DNA of 46,845 nucleotides, from NCBI GenBank assembly GCA_021810245.1, contig JAJZJF010000008.1:1-46845 (forward strand), read 5' to 3'. The notes below the pieces were generated by a model. The model was given only the letters and a program-made list of their open reading frames with translations. It made no database searches and had not been told where the DNA came from. Of this stretch, positions 16,055 through 25,108 are shown piece by piece. The first letter of the stretch is position 1; the number at the start of each line of letters is the position of its first letter. Both the position numbers and the translations under genes were made by a program. Origin of the DNA: a bacterium (GTDB lineage: Bacteria > Elusimicrobiota > Elusimicrobia > UBA1565 > UBA9628).

Positions 16055-19000
16055 ATCCATCGCGGATTTTTATCCTGCGACCGGTCGCCACATCTTTGCT
16101 CATGGCGGCCGTTATTCTGATCGGAGTAATCGCTTTTAAGCAACTCTCAATCTCGGCGCTTCCTGAAGTCGATTACCCCACAATTCAAATTCAAACCTTT
16201 TACCCCGGAGCCAGTCCCGATGTCATGGCGGATGCCGTGACGGCTCCACTGGAAAAGCAATTCGGTCAAATTCCGGGGTTAAGCCGCATGACCTCCAACA
16301 GCTCTTTCGGGAGTTCCATTATCGCTCTTCAATTTGATCTTTCCATTAATATTGACGTTGCCGAGCAAGAGGTTCAGGCGGCAATTAACGCGGCTGGAAG
16401 TTATCTTCCCGCGGATCTCCCCAATCCCCCGATTTACAGTAAGGTCAACCCCGCCGATATGCCAGTTTTGACATTGGCTCTCACCTCCAAGACCTTGCCG
16501 CTGACCGAAGTAGAAAAAATGGCCGAAACAAGACTTGCCATGAAAATATCCCAACTCCCGGGAGTGGGGTTGGTCAGTATTAGCGGAGGCCAACGCCCCG
16601 CTGTTCGCGTTCAAGCGAATCCCGTTGCGTTGGCTTCTGATAGCATGAGCCTTGAGGATTTGCGCACGGCTCTTGGCCAAGCCAATGTCGATATGGCGAA
16701 GGGAAATTTTGACGGCCCAGATCAAGACTGGACAATTGAAGACAATGACCAGCTGCTGACCGCCGAAGACTATAAACCCATTATCGTCGCTTATCGCAAC
16801 GGCTCTCCGATACGCTTAAGAGACGTGGCGACCGTTATAGATGGAGCTGAAAACTCAAGAGAAGCCGCTTGGTTTAATGAAACTCCGGCCATTCTCCTTA
16901 ATATTCAACGCCAGCCCGGCGCCAACATCATCAACCTCGTCAACAGAATTAAAAAAACCCTCCCTCAACTCAAGACTTCTCTCCCCGCTGGAATCGATGT
17001 TCAGTCCGTCTCTGATTCAACCATTACGATTCGAGCTTCGGTGGGAGATGTCGAGTTTGAACTGCTTTTGGCCGTCATTCTCGTGATCCTGGTCATCTAC
17101 TTTTTTTTAAGAAACGCGTCCGCCGCCGCGATTCCCGGTATCGCCGTCCCTCTTTCCATCATTGGGACATTTGGAGTGATGTATCTCTTTAACTATAGCC
17201 TTGATAATCTTTCTTTGATGGCGCTCACCATTTCAACCGGCTTTGTGGTTGACGACGCGATTGTGATGGTCGAAAATATTGAGCGCTATATCGAAGCCGG
17301 AGATCTTCCGCTTCAGGCAGCGCTTAAAGGAGCTGGAGAAATTGGATTTACCATTGTGTCTCTGACCGTCTCTTTGATTGCCGTTCTGATCCCGCTTCTT
17401 TTTATGGGAGACATCGTGGGAAGGCTTTTTAAGGAATTCGCGGTGACGCTTTCGGTCACCATTATTATCTCCGCTCTAGTCTCGTTAAGTTCGACTCCCA
17501 TGATGGCCTCGAAAATTCTGCGCCGCAAAAAGGCGGGTGAGCCGCAAAACGCGGTCCTTGGTTTTTTTGAGAGAACGTACGATCAGAGTTTCAATCTTTA
17601 TGAGCGCTATTTGAAAATCGTTTTAGTGCGTCAAAAAGAGACGATGCTCGTTTTTTTTGCGACATTGGTTTTGACGGGGCTTCTTTTTTGGTTTGTCCCT
17701 AAAGGTTTTTTGCCGACACAGGATACTGGAGCTTTGCTGGGAATATCCGAGGCCCCGCAAACAATTTCTTTTAATGAAATGGCGCGCCGCCAGCAAGAAT
17801 TATCAAGCGTCATTTTAAAAGATCCCGCAGTCCAAAATCTCACCTCGTTTATCGGGATCGATGGAACCAATATCACCGAAAACAGCGGTCGCATCCAAAT
17901 TAATTTGAAGCCGATCGGGAGCCGTTCTTCCGCATCCGAAGTTATTGAGAGACTCACTGCGGAGCTGGGCTCGGTTCCGGGCATCACTCTTTATCTTCAA
18001 CCCGTTCAGGAGTTGACGGTGGCCGATCAAGTCAGCCGCACTCAATATCAATACACTCTTGAAGGTCCCGATCCGAAGGTCGTCGATCTGTGGGCCAATA
18101 AGCTTTTTGCTTTATTTAAGACCATTCCCAACCTTGAGGATATCGCAACAGATCAGCAAAATCAGGGTCTCGCTCTTAAACTCGATATCGATCGCGACAC
18201 CGCCTCGCGGCTTGGAATTCTTCCTCAGACCGTTGACAATATTCTCTACGACGCGCTGGGACAACGCCAAGTTTCAACCATTTTCACGGCTTCAAATCAA
18301 TACCATGTGATTTTAGAAAGCCTCCCGCAGTGGAGGCAAAACATCGAGGATTTAAGCCGGGTTTATGTTCCGACCGCTTCTGGGCCGCCTCCGCCGCCCA
18401 GTGGCATGGCGATGGGGAATTCCCCATCGCCATCATCGGGTGAAACGCCAACTCCTCTAAGGGCGATCACTCGCGTTGAGCAGCTTTCAGCGCCGCTAGT
18501 CATCAACCATCAGGGACAATTTCCAGTCGTGACGCTCTCTTTTAATTTATCTCCGCGCGCTTCTCTGGGAGCGGCGGTTACGGCGATTAATCGCGCGGTT
18601 TCAGCTGCGGGTTTGCCCAAAAGCCTCTCGGCCGGATTTACCGGAACCGCTCAGTCCTTTGAGTCCTCTTTGTCGAATGAATGGATTTTAATTTTAGCGG
18701 CCATCGTGACTGTCTACATCGTCTTGGGGGTTCTTTATGAAAGCTATATTCATCCGCTGACGATTATATCGACTTTGCCTTCGGCCGGAGTGGGGGCTCT
18801 TGCATCCTTAATTATTTGCGGGCAGGATTTTGACATTATCTCTCTCATCGGCATTATCTTGCTCATTGGCATTGTTAAAAAGAACGCCATCATGATGATT
18901 GATTTTGCCCTGGAGGCCGAGCGCGTGGAAAAAAAATCTCCGCGAGACGCGATTTATCAGGCCTGCCTTTTGCGGTTTAGACCGATTATGATGACGACTA

Positions 19001-19218
19001 TGGCGGCGCTTTTGGGCGCGATCCCGCTCGCGTTGGGGTCCGGAATGGGAGCGGAGCTCCGCAGGCCTTTGGGGGTTTCCATTATCGGGGGGCTTTTAAT
19101 TAGCCAGCCGATGACTCTTTTGACCACTCCCGTCATTTATCTTCAATTTGATCGGCTCAAAAACTGGGTGATTGAACGAAGAAGGATCGCCAGGATTTTA
19201 AGAGAGGCTGCCGTTTGA
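16051..19218 (+). CDS. mdtB: RND multidrug transporter subunit (MdtB-like)
   Basis: 1055 aa; STGFVVDDAIVMVEN (TM4), IGIVKKNAIMMIDF (TM10), N-terminal NPSRIFILRPVATSLLMAAVILIGVIAF. Confidence 0.92.
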   Translation: MNPSRIFILRPVATSLLMAAVILIGVIAFKQLSISALPEVDYPTIQIQTFYPGASPDVMADAVTAPLEKQFGQIPGLSRMTSNSSFGSSIIALQFDLSINIDVAEQEVQAAINAAGSYLPADLPNPPIYSKVNPADMPVLTLALTSKTLPLTEVEKMAETRLAMKISQLPGVGLVSISGGQRPAVRVQANPVALASDSMSLEDLRTALGQANVDMAKGNFDGPDQDWTIEDNDQLLTAEDYKPIIVAYRNGSPIRLRDVATVIDGAENSREAAWFNETPAILLNIQRQPGANIINLVNRIKKTLPQLKTSLPAGIDVQSVSDSTITIRASVGDVEFELLLAVILVILVIYFFLRNASAAAIPGIAVPLSIIGTFGVMYLFNYSLDNLSLMALTISTGFVVDDAIVMVENIERYIEAGDLPLQAALKGAGEIGFTIVSLTVSLIAVLIPLLFMGDIVGRLFKEFAVTLSVTIIISALVSLSSTPMMASKILRRKKAGEPQNAVLGFFERTYDQSFNLYERYLKIVLVRQKETMLVFFATLVLTGLLFWFVPKGFLPTQDTGALLGISEAPQTISFNEMARRQQELSSVILKDPAVQNLTSFIGIDGTNITENSGRIQINLKPIGSRSSASEVIERLTAELGSVPGITLYLQPVQELTVADQVSRTQYQYTLEGPDPKVVDLWANKLFALFKTIPNLEDIATDQQNQGLALKLDIDRDTASRLGILPQTVDNILYDALGQRQVSTIFTASNQYHVILESLPQWRQNIEDLSRVYVPTASGPPPPPSGMAMGNSPSPSSGETPTPLRAITRVEQLSAPLVINHQGQFPVVTLSFNLSPRASLGAAVTAINRAVSAAGLPKSLSAGFTGTAQSFESSLSNEWILILAAIVTVYIVLGVLYESYIHPLTIISTLPSAGVGALASLIICGQDFDIISLIGIILLIGIVKKNAIMMIDFALEAERVEKKSPRDAIYQACLLRFRPIMMTTMAALLGAIPLALGSGMGAELRRPLGVSIIGGLLISQPMTLLTTPVIYLQFDRLKNWVIERRRIARILREAAV
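18406..18433. repeat. Perfect 28-bp palindrome inside mdtB
   Basis: ATGGCGATGGGGAATTCCCCATCGCCAT is its own reverse complement. Confidence 0.95.
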
Positions 19219-22200
19219 ATCTTTCCGAAATTTTTATCCATCGCCCCATCGGGACGACGCTCCTCACTCTTGCGCTTGCATTATTGGGGATCACCGGATT
19301 TTTTCTTTTGCCTGTTTCGCCGCTGCCTCAAGTTGATTTTCCCACCATTTCCGTTTCTGCCAGCCTTCCGGGAGCTAGCCCCGATATCATGGCCTCATCG
19401 GTCGCCACTCCTCTTGAACGGCAATTGGGAAACATTGCCAGCGTTTCCGAGATGACATCCACCAGCTATCAAGGTTCCACCAGCATCACCTTGCAGTTCG
19501 ATCTCTCCAGAAATATCGACGCAGCCGCGCGCGACGTTCAAGCCGCCATCAACGCCGCTCGCGCCAATTTGCCGGCCGATTTGCCTAATAACCCCACCTG
19601 GCGCAAGGTCAATCCCGCGGATGCGCCGATTTTAATTTTAGCGCTGACATCGGACGCCGCGACCAAGGCTCAAATGTATGACGCGGCCTCGACTGTTCTC
19701 CAGCAAAAACTTTCCCAAGTTCGCGGAGTGGGACAGGTCATTGTCGGTGGCAGCTCTCTCCCGGCTGTTCGAGTGGAACTCAACCCCGCGATGACAAGCA
19801 GTTTGGGCTTGAGTCTTGAAAGCCTCAGGTCTATTCTTTATAACTCCAATGCCAATGAGCCGAAGGGCAGTATTTCCGGAGCTCAAAAGAGTTGGGTGAT
19901 TGAGGCCACCGATCAACTTTTTAAAGCCAAAGATTATCAACGCCTGATTGTCTCTTATAAAAATGGGAATGCCGTGAGGCTTTCCAGCCTCGGAGATGTC
20001 GTCGATTCCGTCCAGGATTTAAGGAATGCCGGGTTCGCCAATAAAAAACCGGCGGTGCTTCTCATTCTCTTTAACCAACCGGGGGCCAACATTATTAACA
20101 CGGTCGATCGCGTGGACGCGTTAATTCCCCAACTCCAGGCAGCCATTCCGGCTTCTATTCGGCTTTCGACCATTATGGATCGAACGACCACGGTGCGCGC
20201 TTCGGTTAAAGACGTTGAACGCACCCTCATCGTTTCTATTGTTTTAGTTATTTTCGTCGTCTTTTTGTTTTTACGAAACCTTTCTGCCACCTTGATTCCG
20301 GCGGTTGTTGTCCCGCTTTCACTCATTGGAACATTTGGCGCGATGTATTTGCTCGGCTATTCTATCGACAATCTCTCCTTGATGGCTTTGACGATTTGCA
20401 CGGGTTTTGTGGTTGACGATGCGGTCGTTGTCATTGAAAACATCACGCGCTATATCGAGAAGGGCTTTTCGCCTCTAGAATCGGCTCTCAGGGGATCGGC
20501 GGAAGTCGGCTTTACCGTGCTGTCGATTAGCATCTCTCTCATTGCCGTTTTTATTCCTATTTTAATGATGGGGGGAATTGTCGGCCGGCTTTTGAGAGAA
20601 TTTGCGATGACTCTTTCCGTCGCGATTTTGATTTCAATGGTCATTTCATTAACGACAACTCCCATGATGTGCGCCCATCTTCTGAAACCGGCCGGAAAAA
20701 TCAAGAAAAGCCGCTTAAACGAAGAGGTCGAGGGTTTTTTAAATCGCGTCATTGAAAGCTATGGGCGCGGCTTGGAATTTACGCTCAGGCATAAAGGGAA
20801 GGCCCTTCTCAGCGTGATTGGCGCGGTGGTCACCAGCGCGCTTCTTTTCATCTTCATCCCTAAAGGATTTTTCCCGCAGGAGGATACGGGAAGAATGATG
20901 GGAGGAATCCAGGCGGACCAAAATACTTCTTTTCAGGCGATGCAGAAAAAGCTCAAAGAGTTTGTTAATGCCGTTTTATCGGATCCGTCCGTCGTCAGCC
21001 TTGCCGCTTTTGCCGGTGGGTCCGGAGGAACAAACACGGCGCGCATGTTTGTGGGGTTAAAACCGGTGGGAGAGCGTCCGCCCATTGCCGCGGTGATGGC
21101 TCGCATCAGAAAAAAAACGGCTGGAATCGCGGGCGCGCGACTTTTTATGCAGCCGGTTCAAGATATCCGAATTGGCGGGAGAATGACGAATGCCCAGTAT
21201 CAGTATACCTTGCGCAGCGCGGATCTCGGTCTTTTGACTCAATGGGCGCCAAAACTTCTTTCTGAGATGCGAAAACTCCCGGAAATCACCGATGTCAATT
21301 CCGATCAGCAAAATAGCGGCCTGGCTGAATGGGTCTATATTAATCGCGATCAGGCTTCGCGTTTTGGATTGACGGCAAGCGCTATCGATAATGAGCTTTA
21401 TGACGCTTTTGGTCAGCGGCCGGTCTCAACTATGTACACTCAAATGAATCAATACTTTGTTGTGATGGAAGTCGCCCCTCGGTACTGGCAATCCCCGGAA
21501 ACCTTGAAAAATCTCTATATTGAAACGCCGCAGGGAGGAGAAGTTCCGTTGTCCTCTTTCGCTCAAATCGGCCCGGCCCATACTCCGCTTGTCGTCAATC
21601 ATAGCGGGCTTTTTCCTTCCGTCACGGTTTCATTTAATCTCAGGAGAGGCTTCGCGCTTGGGCAGGCTGTCGATGCCGTAGAAGAAGTCCAAGCGCAAAT
21701 GAGAATGCCCGCATCCATTATTGGGCAATTTTCAGGAACAGCCCAGGCGTTTAAGGCTTCCTTGGCCAATGAATTTTCGCTGGTCATGACCGCATTGCTT
21801 GCGGTCTATATTGTTTTGGGAATTCTCTATGAAAGCTATATTCATCCCCTAACGATTATTTCAACCTTGCCTTCAGCCGGGACTGGAGCGTTGCTCGCTC
21901 TTTTAATTACCCACACGGATTTAAGCATTATCGCTCTCATTGGGATTATTCTCTTGATCGGAATTGTCAAGAAAAACGCCATTTTGATGATTGATTTTGC
22001 CATTGAAGCGCAAAGAAACGAAGGCAAAAATCCCCTGGACGCGATTAGAGAGGCGGCGCTCCTTCGTTTTCGCCCCATCACAATGACGACGCTGGCGGCG
22101 CTTTTTGGAGCGATTCCCTTGGCGCTGGGATCCGGCACGGGATCGGAGCTCAGAAGACCGTTGGGAATTGCCATTATGGGGGGCTTGATTGTCAGTCAAA

Positions 22201-22319
22201 TGTTGACCCTCTTTACAACGCCGGTTGTCTATCTTTATATGGAGGATTTGCGGGAATGGCTGAGAAAGATGTCTTTGTTTCTTAATCCATTTGGCAAAGT
22301 GAGAATTCATGAAAGCTAA
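19215..22319 (+). CDS. mdtC: RND multidrug transporter subunit (MdtC-like)
   Basis: 1034 aa; CTGFVVDDAVVVIEN, IGIVKKNAILMIDF; paralogue of the upstream MdtB; 4-nt overlap. Confidence 0.92.
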   Translation: MNLSEIFIHRPIGTTLLTLALALLGITGFFLLPVSPLPQVDFPTISVSASLPGASPDIMASSVATPLERQLGNIASVSEMTSTSYQGSTSITLQFDLSRNIDAAARDVQAAINAARANLPADLPNNPTWRKVNPADAPILILALTSDAATKAQMYDAASTVLQQKLSQVRGVGQVIVGGSSLPAVRVELNPAMTSSLGLSLESLRSILYNSNANEPKGSISGAQKSWVIEATDQLFKAKDYQRLIVSYKNGNAVRLSSLGDVVDSVQDLRNAGFANKKPAVLLILFNQPGANIINTVDRVDALIPQLQAAIPASIRLSTIMDRTTTVRASVKDVERTLIVSIVLVIFVVFLFLRNLSATLIPAVVVPLSLIGTFGAMYLLGYSIDNLSLMALTICTGFVVDDAVVVIENITRYIEKGFSPLESALRGSAEVGFTVLSISISLIAVFIPILMMGGIVGRLLREFAMTLSVAILISMVISLTTTPMMCAHLLKPAGKIKKSRLNEEVEGFLNRVIESYGRGLEFTLRHKGKALLSVIGAVVTSALLFIFIPKGFFPQEDTGRMMGGIQADQNTSFQAMQKKLKEFVNAVLSDPSVVSLAAFAGGSGGTNTARMFVGLKPVGERPPIAAVMARIRKKTAGIAGARLFMQPVQDIRIGGRMTNAQYQYTLRSADLGLLTQWAPKLLSEMRKLPEITDVNSDQQNSGLAEWVYINRDQASRFGLTASAIDNELYDAFGQRPVSTMYTQMNQYFVVMEVAPRYWQSPETLKNLYIETPQGGEVPLSSFAQIGPAHTPLVVNHSGLFPSVTVSFNLRRGFALGQAVDAVEEVQAQMRMPASIIGQFSGTAQAFKASLANEFSLVMTALLAVYIVLGILYESYIHPLTIISTLPSAGTGALLALLITHTDLSIIALIGIILLIGIVKKNAILMIDFAIEAQRNEGKNPLDAIREAALLRFRPITMTTLAALFGAIPLALGSGTGSELRRPLGIAIMGGLIVSQMLTLFTTPVVYLYMEDLREWLRKMSLFLNPFGKVRIHES

Positions 22320-23766
22320 ATTTTTATTGAGTGGAATGATTTTGGCGGCAATCGTATCCGCCTGCGCCCCCACTTACCGGCCCCCGATCGTTCCAATGGC
22401 TCCATCTTACAAAGAGCTTCCCCGCGCCTCAACGGGCACCTGGGTCGTGGCGAGCCCAACCGAGAGTTGGCCCCAGGCCCCCTGGTGGGAGATTTTTGGC
22501 GACCCACGATTGAATGATTTGGAAATCAAGGTCTCTTCTGCCAACCAAAATATTGTTGGAGCCAGAGCCCAACTCAAAGAAGCGCTTGAAGAGGTCAATG
22601 TTGACTGGGATAGCTTTTTCCCCACTCTGCCGGCGGCGGCCATGGTTCAACGCTCTTATGCTTCGCAAAATTTCACCGCCGTCCAAAGCGTTTACTACGA
22701 TAATTTCGAACTTTACGGCAGACCTTCGTGGATTATCAACCCGTTTACGGCCTATGACACTTATCAAGCCGCCAAGGCCTCGGCTCAGGCCAGCGCTGCG
22801 GCCTATCAAAACACGATTATCACCATGCAGGAAACCTTGGCGATCGATTATTTCAACTTGGAGTCCACCGATATGCAGATCGCGGTGATGAATGAATCGA
22901 CCGGAGACTACTCGCAGGCTTTAACCCTGACCGTTAATCGTCATCGCGGGGGGGTGGCTTCGGATGCCGACATTGTCCAGGCCAAGGCGCAGCTGGAGGC
23001 CGCCGAAGCACAAGCCAGCGCTCTGGCCATCGCGCGGGCGCAATATGAACATGCCATCGCGGTTCTTGTCGGGGAATCGCCTTCAAGCTTCTCTTTAAGC
23101 TCGGGGGCAATTGCCGGGGCTCCGCCTCCCATTCCTGTTTCCGTTCCATCCGCTCTTTTACAGCGCCGCCCCGATATCGCGGAGGCTGAAAGGCAAATGG
23201 CTGTCGCTAATGAGAATATCGGACTTGCGCGGGCGGCGTATTTCCCCAGTTTGTCTTTGACGGCCCAGGGTGGAAATAAAAACGTGTCCTATATTGACCT
23301 GTTCACTCTACCCAGCGAGTTCTGGTCTTTGGGAGTCACCGCCACCGGAAATCTCTTTGAGTTTGGAGTCAGGAGGGCGGAGATTAGACAGGCGCATGCG
23401 GCTTATGACGTGGCTGTCGCCGCTTACCGCCAGACGACTCTTTCCGCATTTCAATCCGTCGAAGACGCGCTATCCTCCTTGTCGTTTTTGGCGCAAGAAG
23501 AGTCTCAACAAGACGCGGCGACTCAGGATGCGGAAAAATCCGTCGATCTTGAGACGGCCATGTACAAAGGAGGAACCGTCGACTATTTAAACGTCATCCA
23601 AGTTCAAACCATCATGCTTCAAGATAAACTTTCCTCCGTTTTGGATCTTGGAAACCGAATGCAGCAGGCGGTGACATTGATCGCGGCTCTTGGCGGCGGT
23701 TGGGACGCCTCAAGACTGCAGTTTCCACAAATTAAAAAAACGGTTAAAAGAAAAAAGTTAAAATAG
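22309..23766 (+). CDS. NodT/OprM-type outer membrane factor lipoprotein (OMF3)
   Basis: Lipobox-like VSACAPTYRPP; PWWEIFGDPRLNDLEIKVSSANQNI; ALLQRRPDIAEAERQMAVANENIGLARAAYFPSLSLTAQGG. Confidence 0.92.
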   Translation: MKAKFLLSGMILAAIVSACAPTYRPPIVPMAPSYKELPRASTGTWVVASPTESWPQAPWWEIFGDPRLNDLEIKVSSANQNIVGARAQLKEALEEVNVDWDSFFPTLPAAAMVQRSYASQNFTAVQSVYYDNFELYGRPSWIINPFTAYDTYQAAKASAQASAAAYQNTIITMQETLAIDYFNLESTDMQIAVMNESTGDYSQALTLTVNRHRGGVASDADIVQAKAQLEAAEAQASALAIARAQYEHAIAVLVGESPSSFSLSSGAIAGAPPPIPVSVPSALLQRRPDIAEAERQMAVANENIGLARAAYFPSLSLTAQGGNKNVSYIDLFTLPSEFWSLGVTATGNLFEFGVRRAEIRQAHAAYDVAVAAYRQTTLSAFQSVEDALSSLSFLAQEESQQDAATQDAEKSVDLETAMYKGGTVDYLNVIQVQTIMLQDKLSSVLDLGNRMQQAVTLIAALGGGWDASRLQFPQIKKTVKRKKLK

Positions 23767-23807
23767 ACTGCCGAAGACAAGATTATGAGCAAGCGGGCGA
23801 TTTTCCT

Positions 23808-23870
23808 ATGTTCGCCATTGCCCTGTTCAAGAAAGCCGCTCCCCCGGCGCACGTCTCAATAGTGGATTAA
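23808..23870 (+). repeat. 63-bp exact direct repeat, copy B (fragment of emrB 3' end)
   Basis: Identical to 12602-12664 (63/63); similarity resumes after a gap as CTTTTTATCCAT (23872-23883 vs 12706-12717). Confidence 0.97.
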
Positions 23871-24159
23871 TCTTTTTATCCATTCCCACCAATGCTCGCT
23901 CGTCGGAATGGCGCCATTTCAAGCATCTCTCGTTTAGAGAGAAGTGAATTTTAGAACCTTTGCAGATGTCTGGAAATTTACGAAAAAATTGCCTCCCCAT
24001 CGTCGATGAATATCGAACTTGGCTGACGAGGGAGCACGCGACTCAAGCGGCAGGACTAAGCTGTTTTTTGTAGCCAGCATGAGCGGGTTATTTATGTTTG
24101 CGATAACGGAGCTTAAAGCAAACATCCTAAAACCAAGGACTTGTTAGGCTGATTTGCTA

Positions 24160-24188
24160 TTGACAATATGTCTTTTATAGACTACACT
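24160..24188 (+). promoter_or_regulatory. Sigma-70-like promoter of the toxin-antitoxin operon
   Basis: TTGACA (24160-24165), 17-bp spacer, TACACT (24183-24188); toxin ATG at 24204. A GTCT-TTTAT-AGAC dyad (24170-24182) lies in the spacer. Confidence 0.7.
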
Positions 24189-24203
24189 TAGAGTAAGACA
24201 CCC

Positions 24204-24536
24204 ATGCAGCCACGACAACGCAAGGTCTTTCACTACGTAAGCATGGATGGTAAAGACATTTTTGGAGAATGGCTAGGTGGGCTTAGGGATATCTCGGCGC
24301 GAGCGGCAATTCTAAAACGCATTGACCGCGTTGAGGAAGGAAATTTTGGGGATCATCGTTCTGTAGGCGGCGGTGTTTGGGAAATTCGCATCCATGAGGG
24401 TCCCGGCTACCGCGTCTATTACGGCGAAGATGGACCAAAAATTGTCTTACTTCTTTGCGGGGGAGACAAGAAGACGCAGAGAAAGGATATTGGAAAGGCG
24501 CAAAGATTATGGGCTGATTACAGGAGGCTCAAGTGA
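24204..24536 (+). CDS. RelE/HigB-superfamily toxin (addiction module killer protein type)
   Basis: GEWLGGLRDISARAAILKRIDRVEEGNFGDHRSVGGGVWEIRIHEGPGYRVYYGEDGPKIVLLLCGGDKKTQRKDIGKAQRLWADY. Confidence 0.9.
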   Translation: MQPRQRKVFHYVSMDGKDIFGEWLGGLRDISARAAILKRIDRVEEGNFGDHRSVGGGVWEIRIHEGPGYRVYYGEDGPKIVLLLCGGDKKTQRKDIGKAQRLWADYRRLK

Positions 24537-24895
24537 AGCAAATGGTCTCGCATCATAAATATTTAATGAATCACCTCGCTGACCCGGTGGAAGCCGCCGC
24601 TTATCTTAACTCTGTCGCGGAAGATGGGGAGATTCAACCTCTTCTTAAGGCTCTTCGCAACGTGGTCGAAGCTCAAGGCGGGATTGGCGGGTTGGCAAAA
24701 AAAACAAAACTCAGTCGGACGACTCTTTATAAAACCCTCTCATCCAAGGGCAATCCGGCAGTCATTACTTTAAATACGATTTTGTCGGTCTATAACATCC
24801 AGATGAGATTTTCCTCCATAACGCCAGAAGAATCATCGCATCTTCGGCAAGCGGCATCTTCTAGGCGCCATAGCGCCTTATACGCGACCCCATAG
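24533..24895 (+). CDS. HTH antitoxin partner (addiction module antidote / HigA-like)
   Basis: DPVEAAAYLNSVAEDGEIQPLLKALRNVVEAQGGIGGLAKKTKLSRTTLYKTLSSKGNPAVITLNTILSVYNIQMRF; 4-nt overlap with the toxin. Confidence 0.9.
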   Translation: MKQMVSHHKYLMNHLADPVEAAAYLNSVAEDGEIQPLLKALRNVVEAQGGIGGLAKKTKLSRTTLYKTLSSKGNPAVITLNTILSVYNIQMRFSSITPEESSHLRQAASSRRHSALYATP

Positions 24896-25001
24896 AATAT
24901 TTCTCGGGTTTCCTATAACCGACTGTAGCGCCGAATTCCAGTTATTTAGGAAGGTCTCAAAGCCCTCTTGCCACGAGTTTCGATACTCCCCCAACCAAAT
25001 C

Positions 25002-25073
25002 CTCCGGGCGTAGGACTCGAACCTACAACCTTGCCGTTAACAGCGGCCTGCTCCACCATTGAGCTAGCCCGGA
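25002..25073 (-). tRNA. tRNA-Asn (anticodon GTT), CCA not encoded
   Basis: Minus strand TCCGGGC TA GCTC AATGGTG GAGC A GGCCG CTGTTAA CGGCA AGGTT GTAGG TTCGAGT CCTAC GCCCGGA G: full acceptor, D and T stems; top anticodon-stem pair mismatched (G-A). Confidence 0.93.
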
Positions 25074-25097
25074 ATAAAACCATGTGGCCCCCACGAG

Positions 25098-25108
25098 GGG
25101 ACCGTCCC
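25098..25108. repeat. Third, divergent copy of the GGGAC-N-GTCCC palindrome
   Basis: GGGAC-C-GTCCC within aggggaccgtccctacctttttatt, between tRNA-Asn and the prepilin peptidase stop. Confidence 0.5.
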
